The notes beneath the pieces are model-generated. The model saw only the letters and a list, made by a program, of their open reading frames with translations. It was not told the origin of the DNA and ran no database searches. Shown here in pieces: positions 25,088 through 33,828 of a DNA stretch of 42,030 nt (its first letter is position 1; each line of letters opens with the position of its first letter). A program made the translations under genes and the position numbers. Source of the stretch: Flavobacterium sp. UBA7665 (lineage in GTDB: Bacteria; Bacteroidota; Bacteroidia; Flavobacteriales; Flavobacteriaceae); NCBI GenBank assembly GCA_002483285.1, contig DLHP01000018.1, forward strand, positions 1-42,030. The letters are read 5' to 3'.

Positions 25088-26512
25088 CTACACCTTAATC
25101 GTTTTCCATTTTCCACGTTTGAACAATACAAAGCTTACAATAGTGATTGTGCTCTCGGCCACCGGAATCGCAATAAAAACGCCCAGCGGTCCTAATTCCA
25201 TAGTCTTTGCGAGAAAATAAGCCAATGGAATCTGGAAAAACCAAAAGCCAACCAAGTTTACCTTAGTCGGCGTCCAGGTATCACCCGCGCCGTTGAAAGC
25301 GTTAATGAGCACCATCCCGATACCGTAAAACACATAACCCAACGAAATGATACGAACCGCTTTAACAGCATAAGCCTGGACTTGTACATCGTTGGTGAAA
25401 AAAGCCACGAGCACTTCGGCACCGAGTAAAGAAATCAGCATCACAAATCCCATATAAATCACATTGTACTTGGCAGTTTTAAGTACAGAATCTTCAGCGC
25501 GCTGCACTTCATTCGCACCCAAATTCTGTCCTACCAAAGTCGCCGCCGCGTTGCTCATGCCCCAAGCCGGCAACAGGAAAAACATCATAAGCCGCATGGC
25601 TGTCTGGTAGCCCGCAGAACCGTGGTCGCCGCCTGTTGTGGCTACAAGCTGCGCAAGGAAAATCCAACTGCAGGAAGCAATGACAAATTGCAAAACCGCA
25701 GGAGAAGCGATCTTAACGATAGACAGAATCAGTTCGGGCACGGGTTTTAGGTAAGCCAGGCTGATCTTGAGCATGTTTTTTCCGTTAAAAAGATGGAACA
25801 ATTGGTACGCCACGCCAATGCTCCGTCCCAACGTCGTCGCCATCGCGGCGCCGGTTAATCCAAACGCGGGAATCGGCCCAAACCCGTTGATAAAAATCGG
25901 GCACAGGATAATGTTGCTCAGGTTGGCAATCCACAAACTTTTCATCGCAATGGCTGCGTTTCCGGCGCCTCTGAAAATGCCGTTGATCAAAAACAACAGC
26001 ATAATCACCAGGCTTCCACCCATCATGATTTGGATGAACGGCGTTCCGTGTGCTGCGGCTTCGGGCGAAGCGCCCATCAATAGCAACAAATCGGTACCGA
26101 AATAAACGCCAAGTACACTGATTACGGTATTGATTACGATTGCAATCAAAATGGCCTGCATTCCCGCTTTTCCGGCCGCAACCGGATCTTTCTCACCAAT
26201 CCTTCTGGCCACAACCGCCGTAGCCGCCATGCTGATTCCAATGGCCAAAGAATAAATAATGGTGAGCAGGGATTCTGTCAGGCCCACCGTTTGGATCGCG
26301 AAACTACTGTCTTTGAGGTGGCCTACAAAATACAGGTCCACAAGCGCGAAGACCGATTCCATCATCATTTCGAGCATCATCGGAATGGCGAGCAACACCA
26401 CCGAAAGCCGCATGCTGCCTTTTGTATAATCGACTTCCTCGCCGCGCAAGGATTGTTTAATAACTGATATGAGGGTGCGTAATTTACCCATAGGAGTTGT
26501 CTTTAGTGACAT
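25088..26512 (-). CDS. MATE-family efflux transporter
   Basis: This 474-residue inner membrane protein has about 12 membrane helices in two homologous halves. The N-terminal half contains PMMLEMMMESVFALVDLYFVGHL and the second half PAWGMSNAAATLVGQNLGA, the conserved MATE segment. It exports organic cations or drugs in exchange for Na+ or H+. About 30 polar residues precede the first helix. The ATG at 26512 is the longest start; a second ATG lies at codon 8. It has no linked genes, and substrate cannot be predicted. Confidence 0.93.
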   Translation of the reverse strand: MSLKTTPMGKLRTLISVIKQSLRGEEVDYTKGSMRLSVVLLAIPMMLEMMMESVFALVDLYFVGHLKDSSFAIQTVGLTESLLTIIYSLAIGISMAATAVVARRIGEKDPVAAGKAGMQAILIAIVINTVISVLGVYFGTDLLLLMGASPEAAAHGTPFIQIMMGGSLVIMLLFLINGIFRGAGNAAIAMKSLWIANLSNIILCPIFINGFGPIPAFGLTGAAMATTLGRSIGVAYQLFHLFNGKNMLKISLAYLKPVPELILSIVKIASPAVLQFVIASCSWIFLAQLVATTGGDHGSAGYQTAMRLMMFFLLPAWGMSNAAATLVGQNLGANEVQRAEDSVLKTAKYNVIYMGFVMLISLLGAEVLVAFFTNDVQVQAYAVKAVRIISLGYVFYGIGMVLINAFNGAGDTWTPTKVNLVGFWFFQIPLAYFLAKTMELGPLGVFIAIPVAESTITIVSFVLFKRGKWKTIKV

Positions 26513-26641
26513 AATAAAGATATAAATAAATGAATAGGAGGCAAGCCCAAATCAGGTTGCCCAATTGTTACTTTAGCGAATTTGTCCTGTCGTTAGCGAG
26601 CGAGGACTACAGAAACAATCATAGTTCGTAGTATTGAATCG

Positions 26642-26649
26642 CAAATATA
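26642..26649 (-). promoter_or_regulatory. Candidate -7 element of MATE gene
   Basis: TATATTTG on the minus strand matches TAnnTTTG, about 130 bp upstream of the ATG. A weak stem (GTCCT at 26584-26588, AGGAC at 26603-26607) lies in the resulting leader. Confidence 0.35.
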
Positions 26650-26664
26650 AAAGGTTGCCGGGAA

Positions 26665-26700
26665 ATAAAAAAGCCGACGCGAAATTTATCCGTGTCGGCT
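26665..26700 (-). terminator. Intrinsic terminator after acidic protein gene
   Basis: On the minus strand AGCCGACACG pairs with CGCGTCGGCT (one mismatch) and is followed by six T residues. Confidence 0.8.
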
Positions 26701-26722
26701 GAGGTAAAAAAATGCAAATCGT

Positions 26723-27079
26723 TTATTCGTCGAGTTTCGGATTGCCGCGATCCTCGTGGTTGTCGGGATGTGCATTCGGGTAACGGTTCGCCGCCACATC
26801 CGAATTGCGGTCCTTGTGTTCTACGGTTTTGTCATGCTTGTCTTCTGAACCGCTATCTCCGCCCAAATGTTCGTTTTCGTCCAGATTCCGATTGGTTTGC
26901 TCATTGTTAGATGTGGCACGTTGCACGAAACTGTGATTGCCATCCTGGTCGATTTCAAGGTCGGTTTTGAGTTTGCCTGGTTTTGGGTTGTAATCTTCGG
27001 GAAGGTTTTCGCCGCTGAATCCTTCGTTGTGTTCCTGCTCGTTGTTGATTTTTTTCGAGCCCAAGTCATTCGTATCCAT
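26723..27079 (-). CDS. Disordered acidic hydrophilic protein
   Basis: This 118-residue protein is very rich in Asn, Asp, Glu, Lys and His with almost no hydrophobic residues and no Cys, so it is probably disordered and soluble. No signal peptide or membrane segment is visible. Such compositions occur in hydrophilin or stress-related proteins, but no family is recognised. It is transcribed divergently from rluE and has its own terminator, which supports expression. Confidence 0.65.
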   Translation of the reverse strand: MDTNDLGSKKINNEQEHNEGFSGENLPEDYNPKPGKLKTDLEIDQDGNHSFVQRATSNNEQTNRNLDENEHLGGDSGSEDKHDKTVEHKDRNSDVAANRYPNAHPDNHEDRGNPKLDE

Positions 27080-27164
27080 AGTCGTATTTTTAGTGTGTTA
27101 TTCCCTATAAGTTTACGCCTTTTAATCGGGACGCCGCTGCCAATTAACATTGCGTTTAGATTGC

Positions 27165-27172
27165 TATCTTTG
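27165..27172 (+). promoter_or_regulatory. -7 element abutting rluE start
   Basis: TATCTTTG lies only four bases before the ATG at 27177, so the transcript would have almost no leader. Confidence 0.45.
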
Positions 27173-27176
27173 CCGC

Positions 27177-27779
27177 ATGCCACACCGTCATTTCATTTTG
27201 CACAAGCCCTACGGATATTTGAGCCAGTTCATTTACGAGCTCAAACGCAAGAAAAAATTGCTCGGTGAACTTTACGATTTCCCAAAGGGAACCATGGCCA
27301 TCGGCCGGCTCGATGAAGATTCCGAAGGACTGTTACTGCTCACCACCAACGGCAAGGAAAGCGACCGCATCTGTTCCTCCAAAGTCGACAAGGAATATTA
27401 TGTACAGGTCGACGGGCAAATCACGCCCGAAGCCATTGCCCAGCTGCGCGATGGCGTCGAGATTGGTTTCGACGGGAAAAAGTACCAAACCAAACCCTGC
27501 AACGCATTCATAGTGTCCGATATTCCAGATTTCGGGTCGCGCGCCAAAAAAATCCGCGACGAGCGACACGGTCCCACTTCCTGGGCGTCTATTACGCTCA
27601 ACGAAGGCAAATTCCGACAGGTCAGGAAAATGACGGCAGCGGTTGGTTTCCCCACATTGCGCTTGGTACGCGTGCGCATCGGCGACATCCATTTGGGTGA
27701 CCTCAAAGCCGGCGAAGTCAGGGAAATCGAAAGCCTGGCCATTCAAAATTCACAATCCAATAGTCATCATTCATGCTAA
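27177..27779 (+). CDS. rluE: 23S rRNA pseudouridine synthase, RluE type
   Basis: The 200-residue enzyme starts at the ATG at 27177; the open frame begins upstream at 27150, but the -7 element lies inside that part. It converts a specific uridine of 23S rRNA to pseudouridine (U2457 in E. coli). It lacks an S4 domain and begins directly with HFILHKPYGYLSQF. The catalytic aspartate is in AIGRLDEDSEGLLLLT. The C-terminal GPTSWASITLNEGKFRQVRKMTAAVGFPTLRLVR block matches RluE closely. It overlaps trmL by 7 bp, so the two RNA-modification genes form an operon. Confidence 0.85.
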   Translation: MPHRHFILHKPYGYLSQFIYELKRKKKLLGELYDFPKGTMAIGRLDEDSEGLLLLTTNGKESDRICSSKVDKEYYVQVDGQITPEAIAQLRDGVEIGFDGKKYQTKPCNAFIVSDIPDFGSRAKKIRDERHGPTSWASITLNEGKFRQVRKMTAAVGFPTLRLVRVRIGDIHLGDLKAGEVREIESLAIQNSQSNSHHSC

Positions 27780-28237
27780 ACATCGTCCTGGTAGAACCCG
27801 AAATTCCCAACAACACCGGCAACATCGGCCGCCTTTGCGTGGGTACTGAGAGCCGATTGCACCTGATTCACCCGTTTGGATTCAAGATTACCGATACCGC
27901 GGTAAAGCGCGCCGGACTCGATTATTGGCCACATCTTGATTTATCCGAATATCAAAATGCTGCCCAGTGGCTTGACGCCGTTCCCGACAAATCGCGGGTT
28001 TTCCTGATGAGTTCGCATGCGCAAAAATCGTATCTCGAATGTGAATTCCGCGACGGCGACTGGTTGGTTTTTGGTAAGGAAAGTGTGGGATTGGGCCAAC
28101 CGTTTCTCGATTTATTTCCGTCAAATCAGCTTTTAAAAATTCCGATTTCGCCTTTGGTAAGGAGTTTTAATTTGGCGAATGCTTGTGCTTTTGTGATTGG
28201 GGAAGCGAAACGGCAGATTAATCTAAATAATATTTAG
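27773..28237 (+). CDS. trmL: tRNA (cytidine/uridine-34 2'-O)-methyltransferase
   Basis: This 154-residue SPOUT-class enzyme methylates the wobble ribose of tRNA-Leu isoacceptors using S-adenosylmethionine. The family landmarks are VLVEPEIPNNTGNIGRLC at the N-terminus, LIHPFGF and RAGLDYW in the middle, and the knot-forming VFGKESVGLG and PISPLVRSFNLANACAFVIGEAKRQ at the end. Length matches E. coli TrmL. The start overlaps the rluE stop by 7 bp. A structured repeat begins one base after its stop codon. Confidence 0.92.
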   Translation: MLNIVLVEPEIPNNTGNIGRLCVGTESRLHLIHPFGFKITDTAVKRAGLDYWPHLDLSEYQNAAQWLDAVPDKSRVFLMSSHAQKSYLECEFRDGDWLVFGKESVGLGQPFLDLFPSNQLLKIPISPLVRSFNLANACAFVIGEAKRQINLNNI

Positions 28238-28500
28238 GAGCTTTTCCCGCTTTCCGCTGCTATCTTTTTGGTTTTAAAGAAAAACCAAAAAGGATATCCG
28301 CTGCAATCGGGGCTAATTTTACTTTTGGCTAGGGCCCAAAAGTAAACAAAAGGCCCTGCTCCAAAAATTACAATCTGCAAAACTACCTCGAAAAGCGGGC
28401 GCTCGCTGAGCCGTTCGCCTTACAGGCTCACTTTTTACGCTCCCGCTGCCGCTTTTCTTCGTTGTTTTGACACGATTGTAATTTAATGTCGCGCCAGGTA
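28238..28500 (+). repeat. Structured intergenic repeat element
   Basis: About 260 bp directly after trmL hold no gene but several strong stems. CTTTTTGGTTTT (28264-28275) pairs with AAAACCAAAAAG (28281-28292). TTTACTTTTGG pairs with CCAAAAGTAAA around 28318-28346. A long imperfect hairpin runs from AAATTACAATC (28365-28375) to GATTGTAATTT (28474-28484), with inner pairs CAAAAC/GTTTTG, AAAAGCGG/CCGCTTTT and TGAGCC/GGCTCA. The first 33 bases recur in inverted orientation at the left edge of the window. The remaining 28501-28626 is AT-rich and shows no gene. Confidence 0.65.
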
Positions 28501-28626
28501 GGAAGTATTTATTTTATTTTTCGCTTGCTGACGCCGCGCGAAAAATCCTCACCGGATGATTTGTTCTAAGATTGATGAATATCGTTATTGGATGATTTGG
28601 GGTCGGGGAAGTTTGCCGAATTTTTA

Positions 28627-28634
28627 TATATTTG
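28627..28634 (+). promoter_or_regulatory. -7 element of methyltransferase gene
   Basis: TATATTTG matches TAnnTTTG. Transcription near 28641 gives a leader of about 25 nt before the ATG at 28666. Confidence 0.5.
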
Positions 28635-28665
28635 GAAACTTACTACATCGATTGAAATTCCTATT

Positions 28666-30273
28666 ATGACAGACAAACACGAACTCCGCAGTACGATTTT
28701 CAGACACTTGGACGGATTGGCCACCGCGCCCGTTGCCATTGCCTTACAGAAGAAAGGCGTACTCGATTACCTGCTTGAGCAAAAAGAGACAACACTGGCC
28801 GAACTGACTACAAAATTCAAGGCCAACGAAGGCTATCTCAATGTGGGACTGCGCATTTTGGCCTCACAGGGATTTCTCGATTACGAGGTAGACAACGCGA
28901 CTCAGGAAATCAAGTTTAGGTGCAATGCCAAAAGTGCGATTGCGTTTTCGTGGTTTCATTTGTATGAAGATGTAGTCGATTTGCTGCAATTCTCAAGTAA
29001 CTTCCATCCAAGGCTTTTCGAGGAAGAGCCGTTCCAGAAGCTCAATGTCATTTTTGAAAAATACAAAACCAATTATGGGATTGTTTTTTCTAACGACGCT
29101 TCGACCAATGAAATCCTGCACCAAATTTTAAAGCACATAGAAGGTTACCTCGTTGGGCCAACTTTGGTAAGGCTGGGCATGAACGGGATGTTCCATAAAT
29201 ATTTCATGGAGATTTCTTTCCGACCTGAAGAATACCATAAATCGCCCGAATTGTTTGTCAAGATTTTAGACTTTTTTACGTTCCTCGGCTGGTTCAAAGA
29301 GAAAAACGGCAACTATCAGTTTACAGAAACCGGGTTGTTTTTTGCCAAAAGAGCGTCGGCTTATGGGGTGACGGTTTCTTATTTGCCCACCTTTGCCAAA
29401 ATTGAGGAACTGATGTTTGGTAATCCGGCGGTGTTGCGCATGCAGGCAGACGGCAGTGATGAAATCCACGTGGACCGCGAGATGAACGTCTGGGGAAGCG
29501 GCGGCGCGCACGATACTTATTTTAAGGTCGTCGATGAGATTTTGGTACATCTTTTCAACCTTCCGATTGAGCAACAACCCAAAGGCATTCTCGACATGGG
29601 TTGTGGCAACGGCGCGTTTTTGCAACATATTTTTGAAGTCATCGACCGCCAGACGCTGCGCGGTAAAATGCTCGACGAATATCCGTTATTCCTGGTCGGA
29701 GCCGATTACAACCAAGCAGCACTAAAAGTAACGCGCGCCAATTTAATTAAAGCCGACATTTGGGCAAAAGTCATTTGGGGCGACATTGGCCGTCCCGACT
29801 TGTTGGCCAACGATCTCAAGGAAAATTACAACATCGACCTCAAGGATTTGCTCAACGTACGCACCTTCCTCGACCACAACCGCATTTGGGAAAATCCTAA
29901 AAAAGTAAATGAAAGTCGCGTGAGCCATTCTACCGGAGCCTTTGCACACCGTGGCGTACGCATCAGCAACAATCTCGTTGAGGACAATCTTTTCGAACAT
30001 TTGCAGAAATGGTCGCCTTATGTAGATAAATTCGGATTGCTTTTGATTGAACTCCATACGATCAATCCTAAATTAACCGCTGCCAATTTGGGTAAAACCG
30101 CAGCAACGGCTTATGACGCCACGCACGGTTTTTCAGATCAGTATATTGTAGAAATTGACGTGTTCAACAAAGTCGCAGCCGAAGCTGGTTTGTTCCCAGA
30201 CATGGCTATTTTCAAAAGATTTCCCGATTCCGACATCGCTACAGTAAGTATCAACCTGCTCAAAGGCAAGTAA
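28666..30273 (+). CDS. Class I SAM-dependent methyltransferase
   Basis: The 535-residue protein starts at the ATG at 28666; the frame opens at 28588, but a -7 element lies between. The N-terminal 90 residues look like a winged-helix dimerisation domain (STIFRHLDGLATAPVAIALQKKGVLDYLL), as in O-methyltransferases. The Rossmann domain has motif I ILDMGCGNGAFLQ near residue 308. The C-terminal part (VEDNLFEHLQKWSPYVDKFGLLLIELHTI, then ATAYDATHGFSDQYIVE) resembles AprA-type polyketide-associated methyltransferases, a tentative link. Its size exceeds simple O-methyltransferases. No biosynthetic genes are nearby. Its stop is one base from the stop of the convergent gene, with no terminator in between. 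Confidence 0.82.
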   Translation: MTDKHELRSTIFRHLDGLATAPVAIALQKKGVLDYLLEQKETTLAELTTKFKANEGYLNVGLRILASQGFLDYEVDNATQEIKFRCNAKSAIAFSWFHLYEDVVDLLQFSSNFHPRLFEEEPFQKLNVIFEKYKTNYGIVFSNDASTNEILHQILKHIEGYLVGPTLVRLGMNGMFHKYFMEISFRPEEYHKSPELFVKILDFFTFLGWFKEKNGNYQFTETGLFFAKRASAYGVTVSYLPTFAKIEELMFGNPAVLRMQADGSDEIHVDREMNVWGSGGAHDTYFKVVDEILVHLFNLPIEQQPKGILDMGCGNGAFLQHIFEVIDRQTLRGKMLDEYPLFLVGADYNQAALKVTRANLIKADIWAKVIWGDIGRPDLLANDLKENYNIDLKDLLNVRTFLDHNRIWENPKKVNESRVSHSTGAFAHRGVRISNNLVEDNLFEHLQKWSPYVDKFGLLLIELHTINPKLTAANLGKTAATAYDATHGFSDQYIVEIDVFNKVAAEAGLFPDMAIFKRFPDSDIATVSINLLKGK

Positions 30274-30274
30274 A

Positions 30275-30772
30275 TCAACCTGATATAAAGTTGACGTAGG
30301 ATTGGATCATACGGTCTACTGTTGCCTCAAGCGTTGGTTTTACATCTTTAAAATCTTGCTTGAGCTGGCCTTCGGGTGTGAAAAAATCAGGAATCGTGGT
30401 TTTGGTCAGTACGTTGTTCGCGTAAAATTCCTTGGTATTGAAAACGACTTTGCAGGTATTGTCCTTCTCGAAAGTTATTTTCAAGGTATATCGGATGTTG
30501 TAATCATAACGCACGCCGAGGTTCCAATAATAGCATGCGTATTTCTTGAGTCCCGAAACCGTGAGCGAATTCTCGGTCACATCGGTGACATCAAAACCAT
30601 CCTTGTTGTAGGTTGCTGCCCAGGATTTAGAAGCTTCGATAAGTTTTTCTAAAGTTTTTGGAGGCGTCGGGAAACTAACCGGCGTAAATCCTTTGGGCGT
30701 CATTTCGGCAACTACCTGAGACCAGGAAGTCGTGAGAGCCAGTACAAATAACAGCGTGAGAAATCGTTTCAT
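30275..30772 (-). CDS. Secreted protein of unknown function
   Basis: The 165-residue protein is taken from the ATG at 30772, which gives a signal peptide (MKRFLTLLFVLALTTSWSQ); the open frame reaches 30937 but that extension is unlikely, since a -7 element lies at 30823-30830. The mature part has alternating strands (NSLTVSGLKKYACYYWNLG, YNIRYTLKITFEKDNTCKVVF), a pattern reminiscent of DUF4468-like periplasmic domains, with low confidence. It ends one base from the stop of the methyltransferase gene. No partner is evident. Confidence 0.7.
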   Translation of the reverse strand: MKRFLTLLFVLALTTSWSQVVAEMTPKGFTPVSFPTPPKTLEKLIEASKSWAATYNKDGFDVTDVTENSLTVSGLKKYACYYWNLGVRYDYNIRYTLKITFEKDNTCKVVFNTKEFYANNVLTKTTIPDFFTPEGQLKQDFKDVKPTLEATVDRMIQSYVNFISG

Positions 30773-30822
30773 GGTATCGTGGTGTTTGACTTTTGGCTCG
30801 GCAAAATTGCCTCCGCGTCTAA

Positions 30823-30830
30823 CAAAGATA
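30823..30830 (-). promoter_or_regulatory. -7 element of secreted-protein gene
   Basis: TATCTTTG on the minus strand matches TAnnTTTG and implies a leader of about 45 nt. It sits between this gene and the end of the ABC transporter operon. Confidence 0.45.
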
Positions 30831-30848
30831 GGCCATGCGTTTATCAGT

Positions 30849-31634
30849 TTAAAGGTTTTTAAATACAAATTTCCCCTTTTTAGCATCGAAGGCGAGGTGT
30901 TCGTCGGCAAACAAATTATCGAAAACGCCCTTTTCAATCAACACGCAAGGCGAATCTTGAAACGTTTGCTGCGCCGTCATTACAATCATTTCATCGGCGA
31001 GTTCCATCGCCAGGTCAATGTCGTGCGTGGAAAACAGGATGCATTTCCCGGTTTCGTGCGTGAGTTGCCGAAGCAGCCTGAATAGGGAAACCTTATGCAA
31101 CAAATCCAGGTGTGTAGTGGGTTCGTCGAGTATGATCAGCGGCGTATCCTGCGCCAGTGCCCTTGCAATCAACACTTTTTGCAATTGGCCGTCGCTGAGT
31201 TCGAAATGTTTTTTGGAGGCAAAACTTTCAATTTGCGTAAGGGCCATCACTTCGTTGGTTTTGGCAATGTCATCCGGCGAAAGTGTCCCAATCCAATTGG
31301 TGTAGGGCTGCCTTCCCAAAGCCACGAGTTCAAAAACGGTGAGGTTGCTCGGCGGCAGCTTTTCTGTAAGCACCACGCTGAGTTGTTTGGCGAGCGCCGC
31401 CTGATTGTAATGCTCGATGGCGTTTTCCAGTAAAAAAACTTTTCCCGACAGCGGTTTTTGGATACCGGTCAACGTACGCAACAAAGTCGATTTCCCGATG
31501 CCATTGGCGCCAATAAGCGCGATGAGCTTGCCTTCTTTTAGATCAATATCGATCGAAGAAGCGATGGGTTGCAAGTGCTTTTTGTTGCGGTAGCCGATGC
31601 TGAGGTTTTCAGTATGGAGAATCGTTTTTGCCAT
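30849..31634 (-). CDS. btuD: Cobalamin/iron-type ABC transporter ATPase
   Basis: The 261-residue ATPase starts at the ATG at 31634, whose A is also the last base of the permease stop (TGATG). Walker A is GANGIGKST (about residue 45), the signature is LSDGQ rather than LSGGQ, Walker B is LIILDEPTTHLD, and the switch His is in STHDIDLA. It energises import by the FecCD-type permease. The substrate is taken as cobalamin from the adjacent riboswitch-controlled receptor, which is inference; the family also moves siderophores and heme. It is last of three overlapping genes. Confidence 0.85.
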   Translation of the reverse strand: MAKTILHTENLSIGYRNKKHLQPIASSIDIDLKEGKLIALIGANGIGKSTLLRTLTGIQKPLSGKVFLLENAIEHYNQAALAKQLSVVLTEKLPPSNLTVFELVALGRQPYTNWIGTLSPDDIAKTNEVMALTQIESFASKKHFELSDGQLQKVLIARALAQDTPLIILDEPTTHLDLLHKVSLFRLLRQLTHETGKCILFSTHDIDLAMELADEMIVMTAQQTFQDSPCVLIEKGVFDNLFADEHLAFDAKKGKFVFKNL

Positions 31635-32665
31635 CAGCTGAGCCTGTTTTGTTTGCGTACGAGCAGCCAAATGACCACTGGCGCGCCGATAATTGAGGTG
31701 ATGGCGTTGATGGGTAGTGTAACATCGCTACCCGGAAACTGCGAAACAATGTCGCAAAAGAGCATGATAATCGCCCCAAAAATCAAGGTGGCGTAAAACA
31801 GTGTGCCGTGGTGGCTCGTCTGGAATACCAGTTTGGCGATGTGCGGCACGGCGAGTCCGATAAATGCAATAGGCCCGGCAAAAGCGGTGATGCTTCCGGC
31901 AAGGATGCTCGTGGCCAGGATAATCACCAATCGGGCGCGGTTGTAGCGAAGCCCCATGCTGCGCGCATAATTTTCACCGAGCAACAGCGCATTGAGCGAT
32001 TTGATGCTGGCCAAACTAAGCAACAGCCCGATTGCCACTGCAATAGTCAATATACCGATGGACATCCACGAAAGATTTCCGAGGTTCCCGAGCGACCAAA
32101 ACGTAAATTTCTGCAATTGTTCGGCAGTACTAAAGTAAGTCAGCACGCCCACAAAGGCACTCGTAAAGCTGCCAAACATGAGCCCTACGATGAGTATCGC
32201 CATGGTATCGCGCAGCCGTTGCGCCACGACCAATACCGCAAGTAAAACCAAAAGGCTGCCCAAAAAGGAAGCGATGATGATGCCGTAGGACGAAACCAAA
32301 AATGTTCCCAAAAATCCGGGCAGGTAACCCGCGCCCAGAATCACGAACGCCACGCCGAGGCTCGAACCCGAGCTCAATCCCAAAACGTAAGGCCCGGCAA
32401 GTGGATTCCGAAACAACGTCTGCATGAGCAAACCGCTCACCGACAATCCCATACCCACCAATATCGCGGTAATCGCTTTTGGCAGTCGATAGTTCATAAT
32501 GATGTATTCCCAAGTTGGTTTGCTTGCTTGGCCGCCGCCGAGACTTGTAAAAATATCCTTCACGGGAATGGTTACCGGGCCCAAGCTCAGGTCACAAAGC
32601 AAAAAGAGGAAAGCCGCTAGGAGCAGCGCCGTGAATAAAGCTGTATTTCGTTTGGCCGACTGCAT
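31634..32665 (-). CDS. btuC: FecCD/BtuC-type ABC transporter permease
   Basis: This 343-residue inner membrane protein has about nine to ten helices. Typical FecCD segments are YIIMNYRLPKAITAILVGMGLSVSGLLMQTLFRNPLAGPYVLGLSSGSSLG and the ATPase-contact loop AFAGPIAFIGLAVPHIAKLVF. It overlaps the binding-protein gene by one base at its start and the ATPase gene by one base at its end, so all three are translationally coupled. Cobalamin as substrate is inferred from the divergent locus. Confidence 0.88.
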   Translation of the reverse strand: MQSAKRNTALFTALLLAAFLFLLCDLSLGPVTIPVKDIFTSLGGGQASKPTWEYIIMNYRLPKAITAILVGMGLSVSGLLMQTLFRNPLAGPYVLGLSSGSSLGVAFVILGAGYLPGFLGTFLVSSYGIIIASFLGSLLVLLAVLVVAQRLRDTMAILIVGLMFGSFTSAFVGVLTYFSTAEQLQKFTFWSLGNLGNLSWMSIGILTIAVAIGLLLSLASIKSLNALLLGENYARSMGLRYNRARLVIILATSILAGSITAFAGPIAFIGLAVPHIAKLVFQTSHHGTLFYATLIFGAIIMLFCDIVSQFPGSDVTLPINAITSIIGAPVVIWLLVRKQNRLS

Positions 32666-33807
32666 TATCGGAGCTGTTCAAAAAAGTACAATTGATAATC
32701 GGGCAACAGTTCGGGGTGCAATATTTTGAGCATGTCCTTTAGCACCAAATCGGGGCGATTGGGCGCGAGCTCGTAAAAAATTAGCCCACCGGTTTTTCCT
32801 TTTTTGTTGCTGAACGAATAGACTTTTTTATTGCGGTACGCCTTGAACTGGCTGTAATGCGGATTGTCTGTGGTCATCGCCTCGAGCGAAGTGAATTGCG
32901 CAGGACCTATCCAGAAATCGGCTTCACCGGCTTTCTCGAGGACGGTTTCAAAAGGCAGCGACAAGCTCCCGGTGCCTTGCGATTCGCTCCAAATATACTT
33001 TCCGCCCGCATCGCGAATGAAAACAGAACCCCAACTGTTGCCGTGTGGCAGGTACCATTGGCTTTCATAGATGGCGCCTTGCACCACGGTAGGCTTGGTG
33101 GTGGCTTTTTTCGCGATAGCCAACGTGTTTTGGTATTCTTTTTCGATGTCGGTGAACAGTTTTTCGGCCAGGTCTTCTTTATTGTAGAGCGCTCCAAAGA
33201 ACTTGATCCACTCGGCTTTTCCGAGCGGCGATTGCTCGTTCCAGTCGCCGTTGAGCATAATTTGGAGGCCGTTTTTCTGCAGGTTGTCTAGCGTGGGGTT
33301 GTTGTTATCAATACCAAAACCCACAATCAGATCGGGTTGCAAATCGATGAGCACTTCGGTATTGAGGCTTTGGTTGTTGCCGAGTTCTTTGATTTTACCG
33401 GCTTCAATACGTGTGCGGATTTTTTCGGAGGAGATTAAATCTAATGTAGGGAAACCCACCAACGTATTTTCTTCGCCGAGCATTTCAAGCGATGGGATGT
33501 GCGTGGTAGAAGTCACAACAACGGTTTGAATCGGAACTGGAATGATCGCAAAGGCTTTAAGGCTGTCGGGAATCACCGCATCTTTCTGCTGTAAAACATA
33601 AGTATATTCCTTTGTGGCTTTGGGCCAGGGATTGCTGATTTTTACAATCGAATATCCTTGGTAACCGTAGATTTCAAGTCCTTTTGCGTGGCGGATTTGG
33701 TTCGTTGTCGCTGGTCTGGACAAGGCTTTAGAATCTGCATCACCCTTGCATCCGATGAGGCAAACGAGCAAGAAAAGGACGCAAAATTTAAAAGGTGAAA
33801 GTATCAT
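32665..33807 (-). CDS. btuF: Periplasmic substrate-binding lipoprotein, BtuF-like
   Basis: The 380-residue protein starts at the ATG at 33807, giving a lipoprotein signal (FCVLFLLVCLIGC). The longer frame begins with a TTG that lies within the -7 element, so it is rejected. The mature protein has the class III binding-protein pattern: VVVTSTTHIPSLEMLGEENTLVGFPTL, DLQPDLIVGFG, then GKAEWIKFFGALYNKEDLAEKLFTDIEKEY for the linking helix. It delivers substrate to the permease gene that follows. Cobalamin is the likely substrate by context; similar proteins bind iron chelates. Confidence 0.85.
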   Translation of the reverse strand: MILSPFKFCVLFLLVCLIGCKGDADSKALSRPATTNQIRHAKGLEIYGYQGYSIVKISNPWPKATKEYTYVLQQKDAVIPDSLKAFAIIPVPIQTVVVTSTTHIPSLEMLGEENTLVGFPTLDLISSEKIRTRIEAGKIKELGNNQSLNTEVLIDLQPDLIVGFGIDNNNPTLDNLQKNGLQIMLNGDWNEQSPLGKAEWIKFFGALYNKEDLAEKLFTDIEKEYQNTLAIAKKATTKPTVVQGAIYESQWYLPHGNSWGSVFIRDAGGKYIWSESQGTGSLSLPFETVLEKAGEADFWIGPAQFTSLEAMTTDNPHYSQFKAYRNKKVYSFSNKKGKTGGLIFYELAPNRPDLVLKDMLKILHPELLPDYQLYFFEQLR

Positions 33808-33828
33808 AAAGAAGGTCTTGTAGCGCTG

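Noticed and set aside
26584..26607. Terminator or riboswitch in the MATE leader
   Set aside because: Only five base pairs form with a large loop, and there is no T tract or known aptamer motif.
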